Source of the DNA: Bacteroidales bacterium
GTDB taxonomy: Bacteria > Bacteroidota > Bacteroidia > Bacteroidales > UBA10428
Assembly (NCBI GenBank): GCA_016931575.1
Contig: JAFGEO010000138.1
Span: 1-51,003, forward strand
DNA: 51,003 bases
Direction: 5' to 3'
The position numbers were made by a program, and so were the translations under genes. Shown here one piece after another: positions 9,522 to 17,494 of the stretch. How positions within the stretch are numbered: the stretch's first letter is position 1; each line of letters opens with the position of its first letter. Below the pieces are notes generated by a model, which had not been told where the DNA came from, made no database searches, and saw only the letters and a list, made by a program, of their open reading frames with translations.

Positions 9522-11666
9522 TTAATCCTCATTTTTAAAGCTGAATTTCATACCTGCATAAACATACCTTGGAGTACCAGGATAGTAATATCTGGGAGGT
9601 GCCCCGTCAAAAGAAGGGGCATTAACGAGGATCATCGATGCAAAGCGGGTATTAAAAAGGTTATTCACCCCACAGTAGAGTATCAGAGAACTCGTTCTCC
9701 TAAACGAAAATTCGTACCCGAATTTTACCGATGCCAGGACATACCTGTTATACTGTCCGGTATTGGCATCGTTAAGGTATTGTTGCTGAACCCACCTTCC
9801 GTTTAGTGTCCCGAAAAATCCCCGCAGCCTGTCAAACCTGAAATTCCCTGAAATAACAGCTGCCGGCACACCAGGAAGGTAGTTGCCGGAAAAATCGTTA
9901 CCATCATCAATAAAGTCTTTAAACTTGTGTTCACCAAACTCAATTCCGAATGACAAAAAAGCTTCCGGTTTATCCTCCCGTGGCGGACCCAACAAGTAAT
10001 ACCGACCCGACAGTTCAACACCCTGGTGAAGGCTTTTTCCTAAATTCACACCGTAAAATACATCCTCAGTTTCCCGCTTGGTTACCAGCATGTTCTTAAC
10101 ATCCATCCGGTACAGCGACAAATCAGTAAAAACAATATCTTCCCATATTTCTCCCCTTACACCCACTTCCAGATTTGTTCCGCTTTCCGGTTTCAATCCG
10201 GTATTAATCCGGTAATCGGGTAAAAGAGTTTCCTCTACATCGGGGTACGAGATACCATGACCGAATGAAGCGTAAAAGCGGAAGGCCTTGCCCAGTGGGA
10301 GATTTACCCCGATAAAGGGTGATAGCACCGGCTTAAAACTGAATCGATCTGAAAGGTCTGTTGAATCAGAAAATCGGTCTTCTATGCTGTAATTCAATAA
10401 ATTATAACTTATCGCGCTTTCCAGTATTCCGGAGGTGCCAAATTGCCAGTCTCCCTTTAGAAAAATGCTCACTGGTAACCGGCTTTCTGTAAATTCAGCT
10501 GCTAATAATCCCGGCTCACCCCCCATAGTCTCATAAACTGACCAATCATAGGAATCCAGTTGTCCCTCTGCTCCGAGCCGTACGGCAAACTTCATCGACT
10601 GATACCCCAACATACTCTTAAGTGTCATGTGACTGCTATTATCGTCAAGGATATTAAAGGGGCGCGACTCATAGCCATCCTGGAGAATGACCGACAAGCT
10701 GGTTGAAAGCTGCCAATTCCGGTTAATATAGAAGGTATGACTAATTCCGGATAACAGGCGGGAATATTGCTCGAATCCTTCTACAGCCAGCCAATTGGGA
10801 GCTGCCAGTTGTGGCGAGCCAATAAACATTTCCTCGTTAAGTGAACTGGGGATCTGTGTCCGGGTGTTGATAAAATAAGCCAGCGCAGAGATCACCGACC
10901 GTTCACCGCTTAGCTTCATAACAGCAAACAGATTATGGCGGGTGTAAGCACTATTCTCACGCCAACCTCTTGAGTTCGAAAGTGCATAACCCGTTGTAAA
11001 GGTTATCCCTTTTTTAGCCATTCCCAGTAATATGAAAGGTTTCATCGTTTGATAGGGCCCGCCTTCCATTCCGGCAGTGATCGATAAGCCATTGTTGGTC
11101 TGCTGCTTTGTTCCCAACATCAGGACACCCCCCAGACCGCTGCCAAACAAGGCCGATTTGGCACCCTTCGTAAGGTACACAGAACTAATAAATGCAGGAT
11201 CCAGGTCTTCAAGCTGGGAGTAACCCTCTCCGGTTGTCAGAGGAATATCATCCAGGTAGGCCTTTATTCGGTTTGTTCCATAAGGCGTTCGCGAACCAAT
11301 ACCCCGGATGGAAATTCGTACCGTATTGAAGGTCCCTGACTGAGCTGTAATACCGGGTATTTGTCCGAGCTGATCAACCAGACTCAGGCTGCTGTTCTGC
11401 AACAGGTCAGTGCTGTTCAGAATAGCCACAGAAGAGGGAGCCAGGAATTTCTTATGATGAATAAAAGGAGCTGAAACCGAAACCGCTTCCAGTTCAACTT
11501 CAGGTATATTGAACATAAAGGTATCAGCTCTCTGATGAGGCAGAGAATCTGCAGACTGTTCGGGTATTGCTGAAACCGGACAGGAGCTAAAGAACAAATA
11601 CACTAAAACAAGTTCAAACCGAAACCAGGACATTACAGGAATTAGAGAGTTCCTACTCATTATCAA
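9522..11666 (-). CDS. TonB-dependent outer-membrane receptor, PqqU (YncD)-like
   Basis: 714 residues: signal peptide (to about residue 33), a TonB-box-like segment EVELEAVSVSA near residue 55, a plug domain (about 70-185) and a 22-strand-type barrel ending in aromatic/charged residues. It lacks the N-terminal carboxypeptidase-like domain of SusC proteins. The plug block IRGIGSRTPYG and the C-terminal block with VNA, RYYYPGTPRYVYAGM resemble, from memory, the E. coli PQQ receptor PqqU/YncD (IRGFGSRSTYG; VNESNGRYYEPSPGRNYGVGM). The start overlaps the 3' end of the PQQ-type sugar dehydrogenase gene by 14 bp, so the two are translationally coupled, which fits a role in importing PQQ. Alternatives are a siderophore or vitamin receptor; sure of the TonB class, moderately sure of the ligand. 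Confidence 0.9.
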   Translation of the reverse strand: MIMSRNSLIPVMSWFRFELVLVYLFFSSCPVSAIPEQSADSLPHQRADTFMFNIPEVELEAVSVSAPFIHHKKFLAPSSVAILNSTDLLQNSSLSLVDQLGQIPGITAQSGTFNTVRISIRGIGSRTPYGTNRIKAYLDDIPLTTGEGYSQLEDLDPAFISSVYLTKGAKSALFGSGLGGVLMLGTKQQTNNGLSITAGMEGGPYQTMKPFILLGMAKKGITFTTGYALSNSRGWRENSAYTRHNLFAVMKLSGERSVISALAYFINTRTQIPSSLNEEMFIGSPQLAAPNWLAVEGFEQYSRLLSGISHTFYINRNWQLSTSLSVILQDGYESRPFNILDDNSSHMTLKSMLGYQSMKFAVRLGAEGQLDSYDWSVYETMGGEPGLLAAEFTESRLPVSIFLKGDWQFGTSGILESAISYNLLNYSIEDRFSDSTDLSDRFSFKPVLSPFIGVNLPLGKAFRFYASFGHGISYPDVEETLLPDYRINTGLKPESGTNLEVGVRGEIWEDIVFTDLSLYRMDVKNMLVTKRETEDVFYGVNLGKSLHQGVELSGRYYLLGPPREDKPEAFLSFGIEFGEHKFKDFIDDGNDFSGNYLPGVPAAVISGNFRFDRLRGFFGTLNGRWVQQQYLNDANTGQYNRYVLASVKFGYEFSFRRTSSLILYCGVNNLFNTRFASMILVNAPSFDGAPPRYYYPGTPRYVYAGMKFSFKNED

Positions 11667-13089
11667 CCGGTATCAGCCTCAAAAGTTTACCTGGCTTTTC
11701 AACAGCAACATATATGTATCCGTCCGGACCTACCCTAACATTGCGAACCCTTCCGATCCCCTGCAGCAATTTCTCATGGCCAACCACAGCGTTATTTTCA
11801 ATCTTACAGAATTCGAGGTATTCAAAACTCAGTGAACCGATCAGCAGGCAGTTTTCCCATCCTTTGTACCGGGTACTGGTTATAAACGCCATTCCACAAG
11901 GAGCAATAGAAGGAATGTAATATTCAATAGGCTGCTCCATACCTGCAATCTCTGTAATTTTGGTAAAAATTGTCCCATCATAATTGATCCCGTAGGAAAT
12001 CACCGGCCAGCCATAGTTTTTCCCTGAATGAAGAATATTGATCTCATCGCCACCTTTCGGGCCATGCTCATGGGCCCATATCTCACCTGTTTGAGGATTC
12101 ATTGCCAAGCCCTGGATATTTCGGTGCCCATAGGTGAAAATTGACTTGTCAGCTCCCGGAGTATTAATAAAGGGGTTATCTTCCGGGATCCGGCCATCAT
12201 CATACAAACGATGAATTTTTCCATTCGAATTCTCAATGCTTTGAGGAAAATTATCCCTCCTCCCCCTGTCGCCAACAGAAAAGTATAAATAACCATCCCG
12301 GTCAAACTCAATCCGGGAGCCATAATGATGCTGGGTCTCCACGGTCGGTGTAGCTTTACAGATGATTTCCTGCTCAGTCAGCTGATTTCCATCAAGTTTA
12401 GCCCTCATAATGGCGGTATTCCCTTTACTGGCATCCTCCTCATCGTAATAGCTGTAGGAAATATATATCCAGCCATTGCTTTTATAATCGGGGTGCAACT
12501 GCAAATCCATCAATCCCCCCTGTCCTCCTGCCCTGATAGAGGGCAGTCCATGAATTTCAACCAGACCTATATCCGGGTTAAAGCGAAGCAGGCTCCCGTA
12601 TCGTTCCGTGATAAGGAGATCGCCATCGGGCAGGAACTCCAGCCCCCATGGGCTATCCATGTCGCTCAGGATAGTTTCTGCCCAAAAGGCGGTTCCTGTT
12701 TCTACGGCATGGTCGAGCGAAAAATCCTTCTTTTCCTTCCCGACAGCCATAGTTTTTGCAGCATGTTGGATATAGCCGGCAAGTGCATCGATTTCTTTTT
12801 CAGTAAAAGTCTGGCTAAAAGAGGGCATTCCCGAGACTTCCTCACCATCTCTTATCACAGCCACAATTTCAGCTTCCGAACGGGCAAACATCCAGTTGTC
12901 ATCCGCAAATTTCTCAAGCCGGTGTCCATGACACCCAGCACAGTAATTCTTGTAGTTCTGAACCACTTGCTCATCGTAATCTGTTTTCACTGTAGGTTTT
13001 AGCACTCCGCCTGTATCACGGGCAAAGTAGAATCCCAGGGAAACAAGAAGGCAGGAAAGTATTATCATGCCAGGCTTCAGGATTTTCAT
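11653..13089 (-). CDS. Cytochrome c fused to PQQ-dependent aldose (glucose/sorbosone) dehydrogenase
   Basis: 478 residues, periplasmic. Residues 1-22 are a signal or membrane anchor. Residues 40-112 are a class I cytochrome c: heme-binding CAGCH (Cys50, Cys53, His54) and a distal Met88 in SGMPSF. Residues about 136-478 are a six-bladed beta-propeller of the soluble glucose dehydrogenase/Asd family: ITERYGSL, HHYGSRIEFD with the likely catalytic His255, FSVGDRG, YGHRNIQGL, EHGPKGGDEIN and KNYGWP. The enzyme should oxidise aldose sugars with PQQ and pass electrons to its own heme and on to the respiratory chain. No pqqABCDE genes are in the window, so PQQ may come from outside through the coupled TonB receptor. 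It is divergent from prsW-like 13207. Confidence 0.9.
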   Translation of the reverse strand: MKILKPGMIILSCLLVSLGFYFARDTGGVLKPTVKTDYDEQVVQNYKNYCAGCHGHRLEKFADDNWMFARSEAEIVAVIRDGEEVSGMPSFSQTFTEKEIDALAGYIQHAAKTMAVGKEKKDFSLDHAVETGTAFWAETILSDMDSPWGLEFLPDGDLLITERYGSLLRFNPDIGLVEIHGLPSIRAGGQGGLMDLQLHPDYKSNGWIYISYSYYDEEDASKGNTAIMRAKLDGNQLTEQEIICKATPTVETQHHYGSRIEFDRDGYLYFSVGDRGRRDNFPQSIENSNGKIHRLYDDGRIPEDNPFINTPGADKSIFTYGHRNIQGLAMNPQTGEIWAHEHGPKGGDEINILHSGKNYGWPVISYGINYDGTIFTKITEIAGMEQPIEYYIPSIAPCGMAFITSTRYKGWENCLLIGSLSFEYLEFCKIENNAVVGHEKLLQGIGRVRNVRVGPDGYIYVAVEKPGKLLRLIPVDNE

Positions 13090-13206
13090 ATCACGAGGTT
13101 TTTAGAAGTGACAGAAAAGTTACAAAATGTGAGGAATATTATAAAATTGTTGTCAAAAAAGTACCGTGACGAAGAGCTATTTGCATAGTTTTTATAATTT
13201 TCACGC

Positions 13207-14283
13207 ATGAATTCTCAAATCATCCTCATTCTGTCAGCATCCCTCATCGGATTAATCTATCTTTTGATCATCAGGAATTATGACATCTATGAAAAAGAAC
13301 CCTTCTTTAAACTGCTCCTGGTGTCAGTATTTGGTGGAATTATTTCAGTAATTGCCTCACTCTTTTTATACCAATTTGTTGATGTCCAACATACTTTTGC
13401 GGATGCTATCCTGAAGATTGGCCCAATTGAGGAATTCTCGAAATTGCTGGCACTGATCATTCTTCATAAATTCATTAAGAAAGAATTCGATGAGATCGTG
13501 GATGGACTGGTATACATCGCAGCCATCGCCCTGGGTTTTTCAATCATCGAAAATATTTTTTATGCTACGGCTGCAGATAATCCTCCAGCTGTACTGGTAC
13601 AACGATCCATCTATTCTGTGCTGGGACATATCAGTTTTTCAGGTTACCTGGGACTGGCGTACTTTATCCATGTCAGGGTCAGAAAGAATATCTTCGGAAT
13701 AATCCTGGCTGTTATCCTGGCTTCACTGGCCCACGGATTATACGATGGGGTAATATTCTATGAACCACTCAATGCATTTTTCCAGGCTACCTTTATCGGA
13801 ATTCTCATCCTGCAGTTCATCCTGATTAAAGTAGTCCTGGGGTTTTCCAGCTTTAGAAAAGACCTATCTGCTGATTTATTTATGGAAAGTGAAAGGATCG
13901 TTGCCATAAGGTGTGCCATGTGCGGGAGTTCCATCCGGGAAAAGGAGATCAGGTTCTGGCATATCCACGGCGCCCGGTGCAAAAGCTGCGACAGCCTGGT
14001 GTTTCACGGCAAGAATGTCAACTCACTATTCAACTATTTCAGACCAGCTCTAAGGATCAGTAAATACATGAAATCCCTGTCGAAAAATAAGCAGATCAAA
14101 TTTCTGGATGAACAGCAAAAAATAGCTTATAACTGGCAACGCAGCACGCTAAGCGCTTCGATAACCGATCTTGCAGACTGGCTGACAGAATCCAACAGGA
14201 AGGACAGACGGCGGATCCTCAGGATTCCTGTTCTTGGTGTTCTGATCCTGCTTCTGGGGATCCGATTTCTGCGGGAGGAATAG
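13207..14283 (+). CDS. PrsW-family intramembrane metalloprotease with cytoplasmic zinc ribbon
   Basis: 358 residues with about eight membrane segments in the first 215 residues. The PrsW/CAAX-type motifs are all present: IEEFSK (Glu75, Glu76), FSIIENIFY (Glu115), GHISFSG (His141) and AHGLYD (His176). PrsW proteases cut membrane anchors, for example anti-sigma factors, so a signalling role is possible. After the membrane domain comes an unusual tail: a four-cysteine zinc ribbon (Cys236-x2-Cys239 and Cys258-x2-Cys261), a basic helical stretch and a final membrane segment (GVLILLLGIRFL). No anti-sigma gene is adjacent. The ATG start has A/T-rich upstream DNA with TATAATTTTC. Confidence 0.85.
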   Translation: MNSQIILILSASLIGLIYLLIIRNYDIYEKEPFFKLLLVSVFGGIISVIASLFLYQFVDVQHTFADAILKIGPIEEFSKLLALIILHKFIKKEFDEIVDGLVYIAAIALGFSIIENIFYATAADNPPAVLVQRSIYSVLGHISFSGYLGLAYFIHVRVRKNIFGIILAVILASLAHGLYDGVIFYEPLNAFFQATFIGILILQFILIKVVLGFSSFRKDLSADLFMESERIVAIRCAMCGSSIREKEIRFWHIHGARCKSCDSLVFHGKNVNSLFNYFRPALRISKYMKSLSKNKQIKFLDEQQKIAYNWQRSTLSASITDLADWLTESNRKDRRRILRIPVLGVLILLLGIRFLREE

Positions 14284-14374
14284 CTCAGACCATAAGGCCG
14301 ACAATTCAAAAGTTGACTAATCCCATTTTTGTATTTAACTTCAACCTTATTAATTAAGACTAATACAAACCCAA

Positions 14375-16792
14375 ATGAATATTCCTGAAAGATTGATCCT
14401 GGGACTACTAATCGTCCTGCTGGCAGGCTGCACCGAGAAACAAGAAGCAGAACCCCGCATGGAGCGCAAACAATTATTCGACTCCGGATGGAAGTTTCAG
14501 TTGGGTGACTTCCCGGAGGCCCCAACAGCAGATTTTAATGACAGCAGCTGGAGGAGCCTTGACCTGCCGCACGACTGGAGTATTGAGGGGAGCGTTGATA
14601 AGAAGAATCCAACAGGCAATGACGGAGGTTATTTTCCGGCCGGTGAGGGATGGTATCGCAAAACTTTCACTGTCCCCTCTGAATGGAAAGACAAAGAAGT
14701 ATCCGTCTATTTTGAAGGTGTGTATACCAATTCGGAGGTGTTTATCAATGGCACCTCCCTGGGAATGCGTCCTTATGGTTATTCTTCCTTTGCCTGCAAG
14801 CTTACACCCTACCTGGAATTCGGAAAAGAAAACCTGATGGCGGTACATGTGGACAATTCCATGCAGAACAACAGTCGCTGGTACACCGGCTCGGGTATCT
14901 ACAGGCATGTATGGCTCCTTGTTACGGACCAGGTTCATATAAAACACTGGGGTATTGGGATCTCAACCCCCGAAATCAGTCCCAAAGAAGCATTTGTTGA
15001 AATTAAAACCACCCTGGTAAACAGCACGAATACAAAACAAAACCTTAAGCTTTTAACAAACATTCTGGACCCAAAAGGTGCGAAGCTTAAATCGGATAGC
15101 AAGCCCGTCAGCCTGGCACCAGGAGCCGAAACGGAAGTAATTCAAAACATAAGGGTTCAGGGGCCTGCCATGTGGACGCCGGATTCCCCGGATCTTTATA
15201 AAGCAAACGTTCAGGTGATCAGGGATAAGGTGGTAATTGACCAGACAGAACAGACATTTGGCATCCGCTCAATTGAATTCAGCAGTGAAAAAGGATTTCT
15301 ATTGAACGGCAAGCCCTTCCTGCTCAATGGAGGATGCGTACATCACGACAACGGGATCCTGGGTGCAGCGGCCTATGACCGCGCAGAAGAGCGCAGGGTG
15401 GAATTGCTTAAATCAGCGGGGTTCAACGCCATGCGTACCTCTCATAATCCTCCGTCAGAAGCTTTTTTGAATGCCTGCGACCGCTTAGGCCTCCTGGTTA
15501 TGGACGAGGCATTTGACGGCTGGAAAGAAAACAAAAAGCCCTATGACTACGCTAACCATTTCGAAGAGTGGGCGGAGCGTGATTTACAGGATATGGTACT
15601 GCGCGACAGGAACCACCCTTCCATCATTATGTGGAGCATCGGCAACGAGGTCCTCGAACGCAAGTCCCCTGAGGCCGTTGAAATTACAAAGATGCTCAGG
15701 GATGCCATCCGGCAAATCGACACCACCAGACCCGTTACCTCCGCCATGACTACCTGGGACGAGGAATGGGAGATCTTTGACCCGATGATGGCTGCACATG
15801 ATGTCTGCGGATACAACTATCAGCTCTCCCGTGCTCCCTCCGATCATGAACGGGTGCCTTCCAGGATCATCGTCAACACCGAGTCGTACCCGGCAAATGC
15901 CTTCAATATCTGGAAACTGGTGTCAGAAAAAAGCTATATCATCGGTGATTTTGTCTGGACCGCCATAGACTACCTAGGCGAAGCGGGCATTGGGGCTTAT
16001 TACTATCCGGGCGAAGACGCAGACGAACACTGGCAGAGCGACCGATTCCCCTGGCATGGAGCCTATTGCGGAGATATCGACCTGACGGGTTGGAGAAAAC
16101 CCATATCGCATTACAGGAGCATGCTGTATGACGGACCTGAAAAACTGTATTTGGCCGTCCGGGAACCCAATCCCGGGAATGGAACGATCGCTCTTACCGC
16201 ATGGTCCGTATGGCCCACTCATGAAAGCTGGACCTGGCCGGGTTATGAAGGCAAAGACATCCAGGTGGAAGTATGCTCTAAATACCCCCGTGTCCGTCTC
16301 TACCTGAACGACAGCCTTATCGGTGAAAAAGCCACCGGAAAGGATGAACAATTCAAAGCCCTGTTCACCCTCCCCTACACGCCCGGCGAACTAAAAGCCG
16401 CCGGGATGGAAAATGGTGAAGTGCAAGAAACAACTATCCTGCAGACCGCCGGGGTGGCAGCAGCTATCAAACTCACTGCAGACCGCAGGGAAATCCGTGC
16501 CAACGGTCAGGACCTGTCCTTTATTACCCTTGAGATCACTGATCAGGACGGGAAGCTGGTTCCCTATGCCGATAACGTGCTGGAATTCGAAATCGCAGGA
16601 CCCGGAGTGATAGCCGGGCTCGGGAACGCCAACCTGAAAGATTCTGAATCCTATGTTGGCACTACCTGCCGGGCCTGGCAGGGCAGAGCATTGATGGTAA
16701 TAAAAAGCACGAAGTCAACAGGACAGGTTGTAGTAAACATTAAATCAGAGGGACTTAAAGATGCCCGGATAAGTATTCGTTCAAATTATTAA
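14375..16792 (+). CDS. GH2 beta-galactosidase-like lipoprotein
   Basis: 805 residues. Lipobox LLAGC (Cys19). Domain order: GH2 sugar-binding jelly roll (about 33-185), immunoglobulin-like GH2 domain (about 186-298), TIM barrel (about 300-580) with acid/base Glu425 in WSIGNE and likely nucleophile Glu503 in VNTESYP, a DUF4982-like beta domain (about 600-690) and a C-terminal invasin/Ig-like domain (KLTADRREIRANGQDL). This architecture is that of Bacteroidota exo-acting beta-galactosidases and related glycosidases (specificity could also be glucuronic or mannosidic). It probably works at the outer membrane on oligosaccharides. It is not in a visible SusCD locus, and the GH43 and GH10 genes of the window may complement it. 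Confidence 0.92.
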   Translation: MNIPERLILGLLIVLLAGCTEKQEAEPRMERKQLFDSGWKFQLGDFPEAPTADFNDSSWRSLDLPHDWSIEGSVDKKNPTGNDGGYFPAGEGWYRKTFTVPSEWKDKEVSVYFEGVYTNSEVFINGTSLGMRPYGYSSFACKLTPYLEFGKENLMAVHVDNSMQNNSRWYTGSGIYRHVWLLVTDQVHIKHWGIGISTPEISPKEAFVEIKTTLVNSTNTKQNLKLLTNILDPKGAKLKSDSKPVSLAPGAETEVIQNIRVQGPAMWTPDSPDLYKANVQVIRDKVVIDQTEQTFGIRSIEFSSEKGFLLNGKPFLLNGGCVHHDNGILGAAAYDRAEERRVELLKSAGFNAMRTSHNPPSEAFLNACDRLGLLVMDEAFDGWKENKKPYDYANHFEEWAERDLQDMVLRDRNHPSIIMWSIGNEVLERKSPEAVEITKMLRDAIRQIDTTRPVTSAMTTWDEEWEIFDPMMAAHDVCGYNYQLSRAPSDHERVPSRIIVNTESYPANAFNIWKLVSEKSYIIGDFVWTAIDYLGEAGIGAYYYPGEDADEHWQSDRFPWHGAYCGDIDLTGWRKPISHYRSMLYDGPEKLYLAVREPNPGNGTIALTAWSVWPTHESWTWPGYEGKDIQVEVCSKYPRVRLYLNDSLIGEKATGKDEQFKALFTLPYTPGELKAAGMENGEVQETTILQTAGVAAAIKLTADRREIRANGQDLSFITLEITDQDGKLVPYADNVLEFEIAGPGVIAGLGNANLKDSESYVGTTCRAWQGRALMVIKSTKSTGQVVVNIKSEGLKDARISIRSNY

Positions 16793-16871
16793 ACCTGGCA
16801 AGCACATACAATTGATGGGTAGATTTTTTTTTGTATTTTGTGGGGAATAGTCCAACTAAGAAACCGCCATC

Positions 16872-17396
16872 ATGGATAACCCGACAGAAAAACTCCAACG
16901 GCTTGATAATGGTAAATTGATCGATGTGGTTAAAAACTACCGGCAGTATGGGTATGAGGATGATATCCGAAGTGCTGCTATTGAAATCCTGGAAAGCCGG
17001 GGGATCGACAGGGCAATCTTAAACATCAGAGGGGATCTTGAAAACCGATCCTATGATGATGCAGCATACCATTATGAGGCTTTCGAAAAATTCTCCCTGG
17101 CAGCCTTTGTGCTTTATTCGATTGCGCTAATTGTCAAAATTCTTGCCCTCTTTCTTGCCGGAAGTACTGAATCCCTTCAGATTGTCGTGGTAATCATCTT
17201 TTGGATTGTCGTGATTGGTTATATTATCTCACTGATACAATCCTTTATCAGCCAGACAAAATATTACAAACTCATTGGGAAAAAGGAACGTCAACTTAGT
17301 CCGCAATTGTATTTCATTGTCGGAATGTTACTCTACATCGTCATGTTCTTTTTTTTCAGAAAGCAGGTAAAGGAAGACATCAATTTGATCAGGTAG
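16872..17396 (+). CDS. Three-TM membrane protein, unknown function
   Basis: 174 residues. The first ~70 residues are soluble, helical and charged (KLIDVVKNYRQYGYEDDIRSA), followed by three hydrophobic segments at about 75-97, 103-127 and 142-160 and a short basic/acidic tail. The soluble part resembles N-terminal helices of other small Bacteroidota membrane proteins, but no family was recognised. It is preceded by a T-rich stretch that might hold a promoter. It stands alone, with a 79-bp gap from the GH2 gene and a convergent neighbour 98 bp downstream. Confidence 0.6.
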   Translation: MDNPTEKLQRLDNGKLIDVVKNYRQYGYEDDIRSAAIEILESRGIDRAILNIRGDLENRSYDDAAYHYEAFEKFSLAAFVLYSIALIVKILALFLAGSTESLQIVVVIIFWIVVIGYIISLIQSFISQTKYYKLIGKKERQLSPQLYFIVGMLLYIVMFFFFRKQVKEDINLIR

Positions 17397-17494
17397 AGTA
17401 GATTAGTGATGCCGACTGACTTATTACCGGATTATAAAGAAGCTCCCTTAAACCTGTCTAAGGCTCGTTGTAGTTTGCCTGCCAGACATATACT

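Noticed and set aside
12325-13002. 225-residue plus-strand ORF opposite the sugar dehydrogenase
   Set aside because: Antisense frame of a well-supported gene; no domain, signal or coding pattern.
7185-13089. CRISPR, tRNA or rRNA genes and IS elements anywhere in the window
   Set aside because: No regular repeat-spacer array, cloverleaf, rRNA-like sequence or transposase motif was found on reading either strand; the only long perfect inverted repeat (49316-49355) has no transposase.
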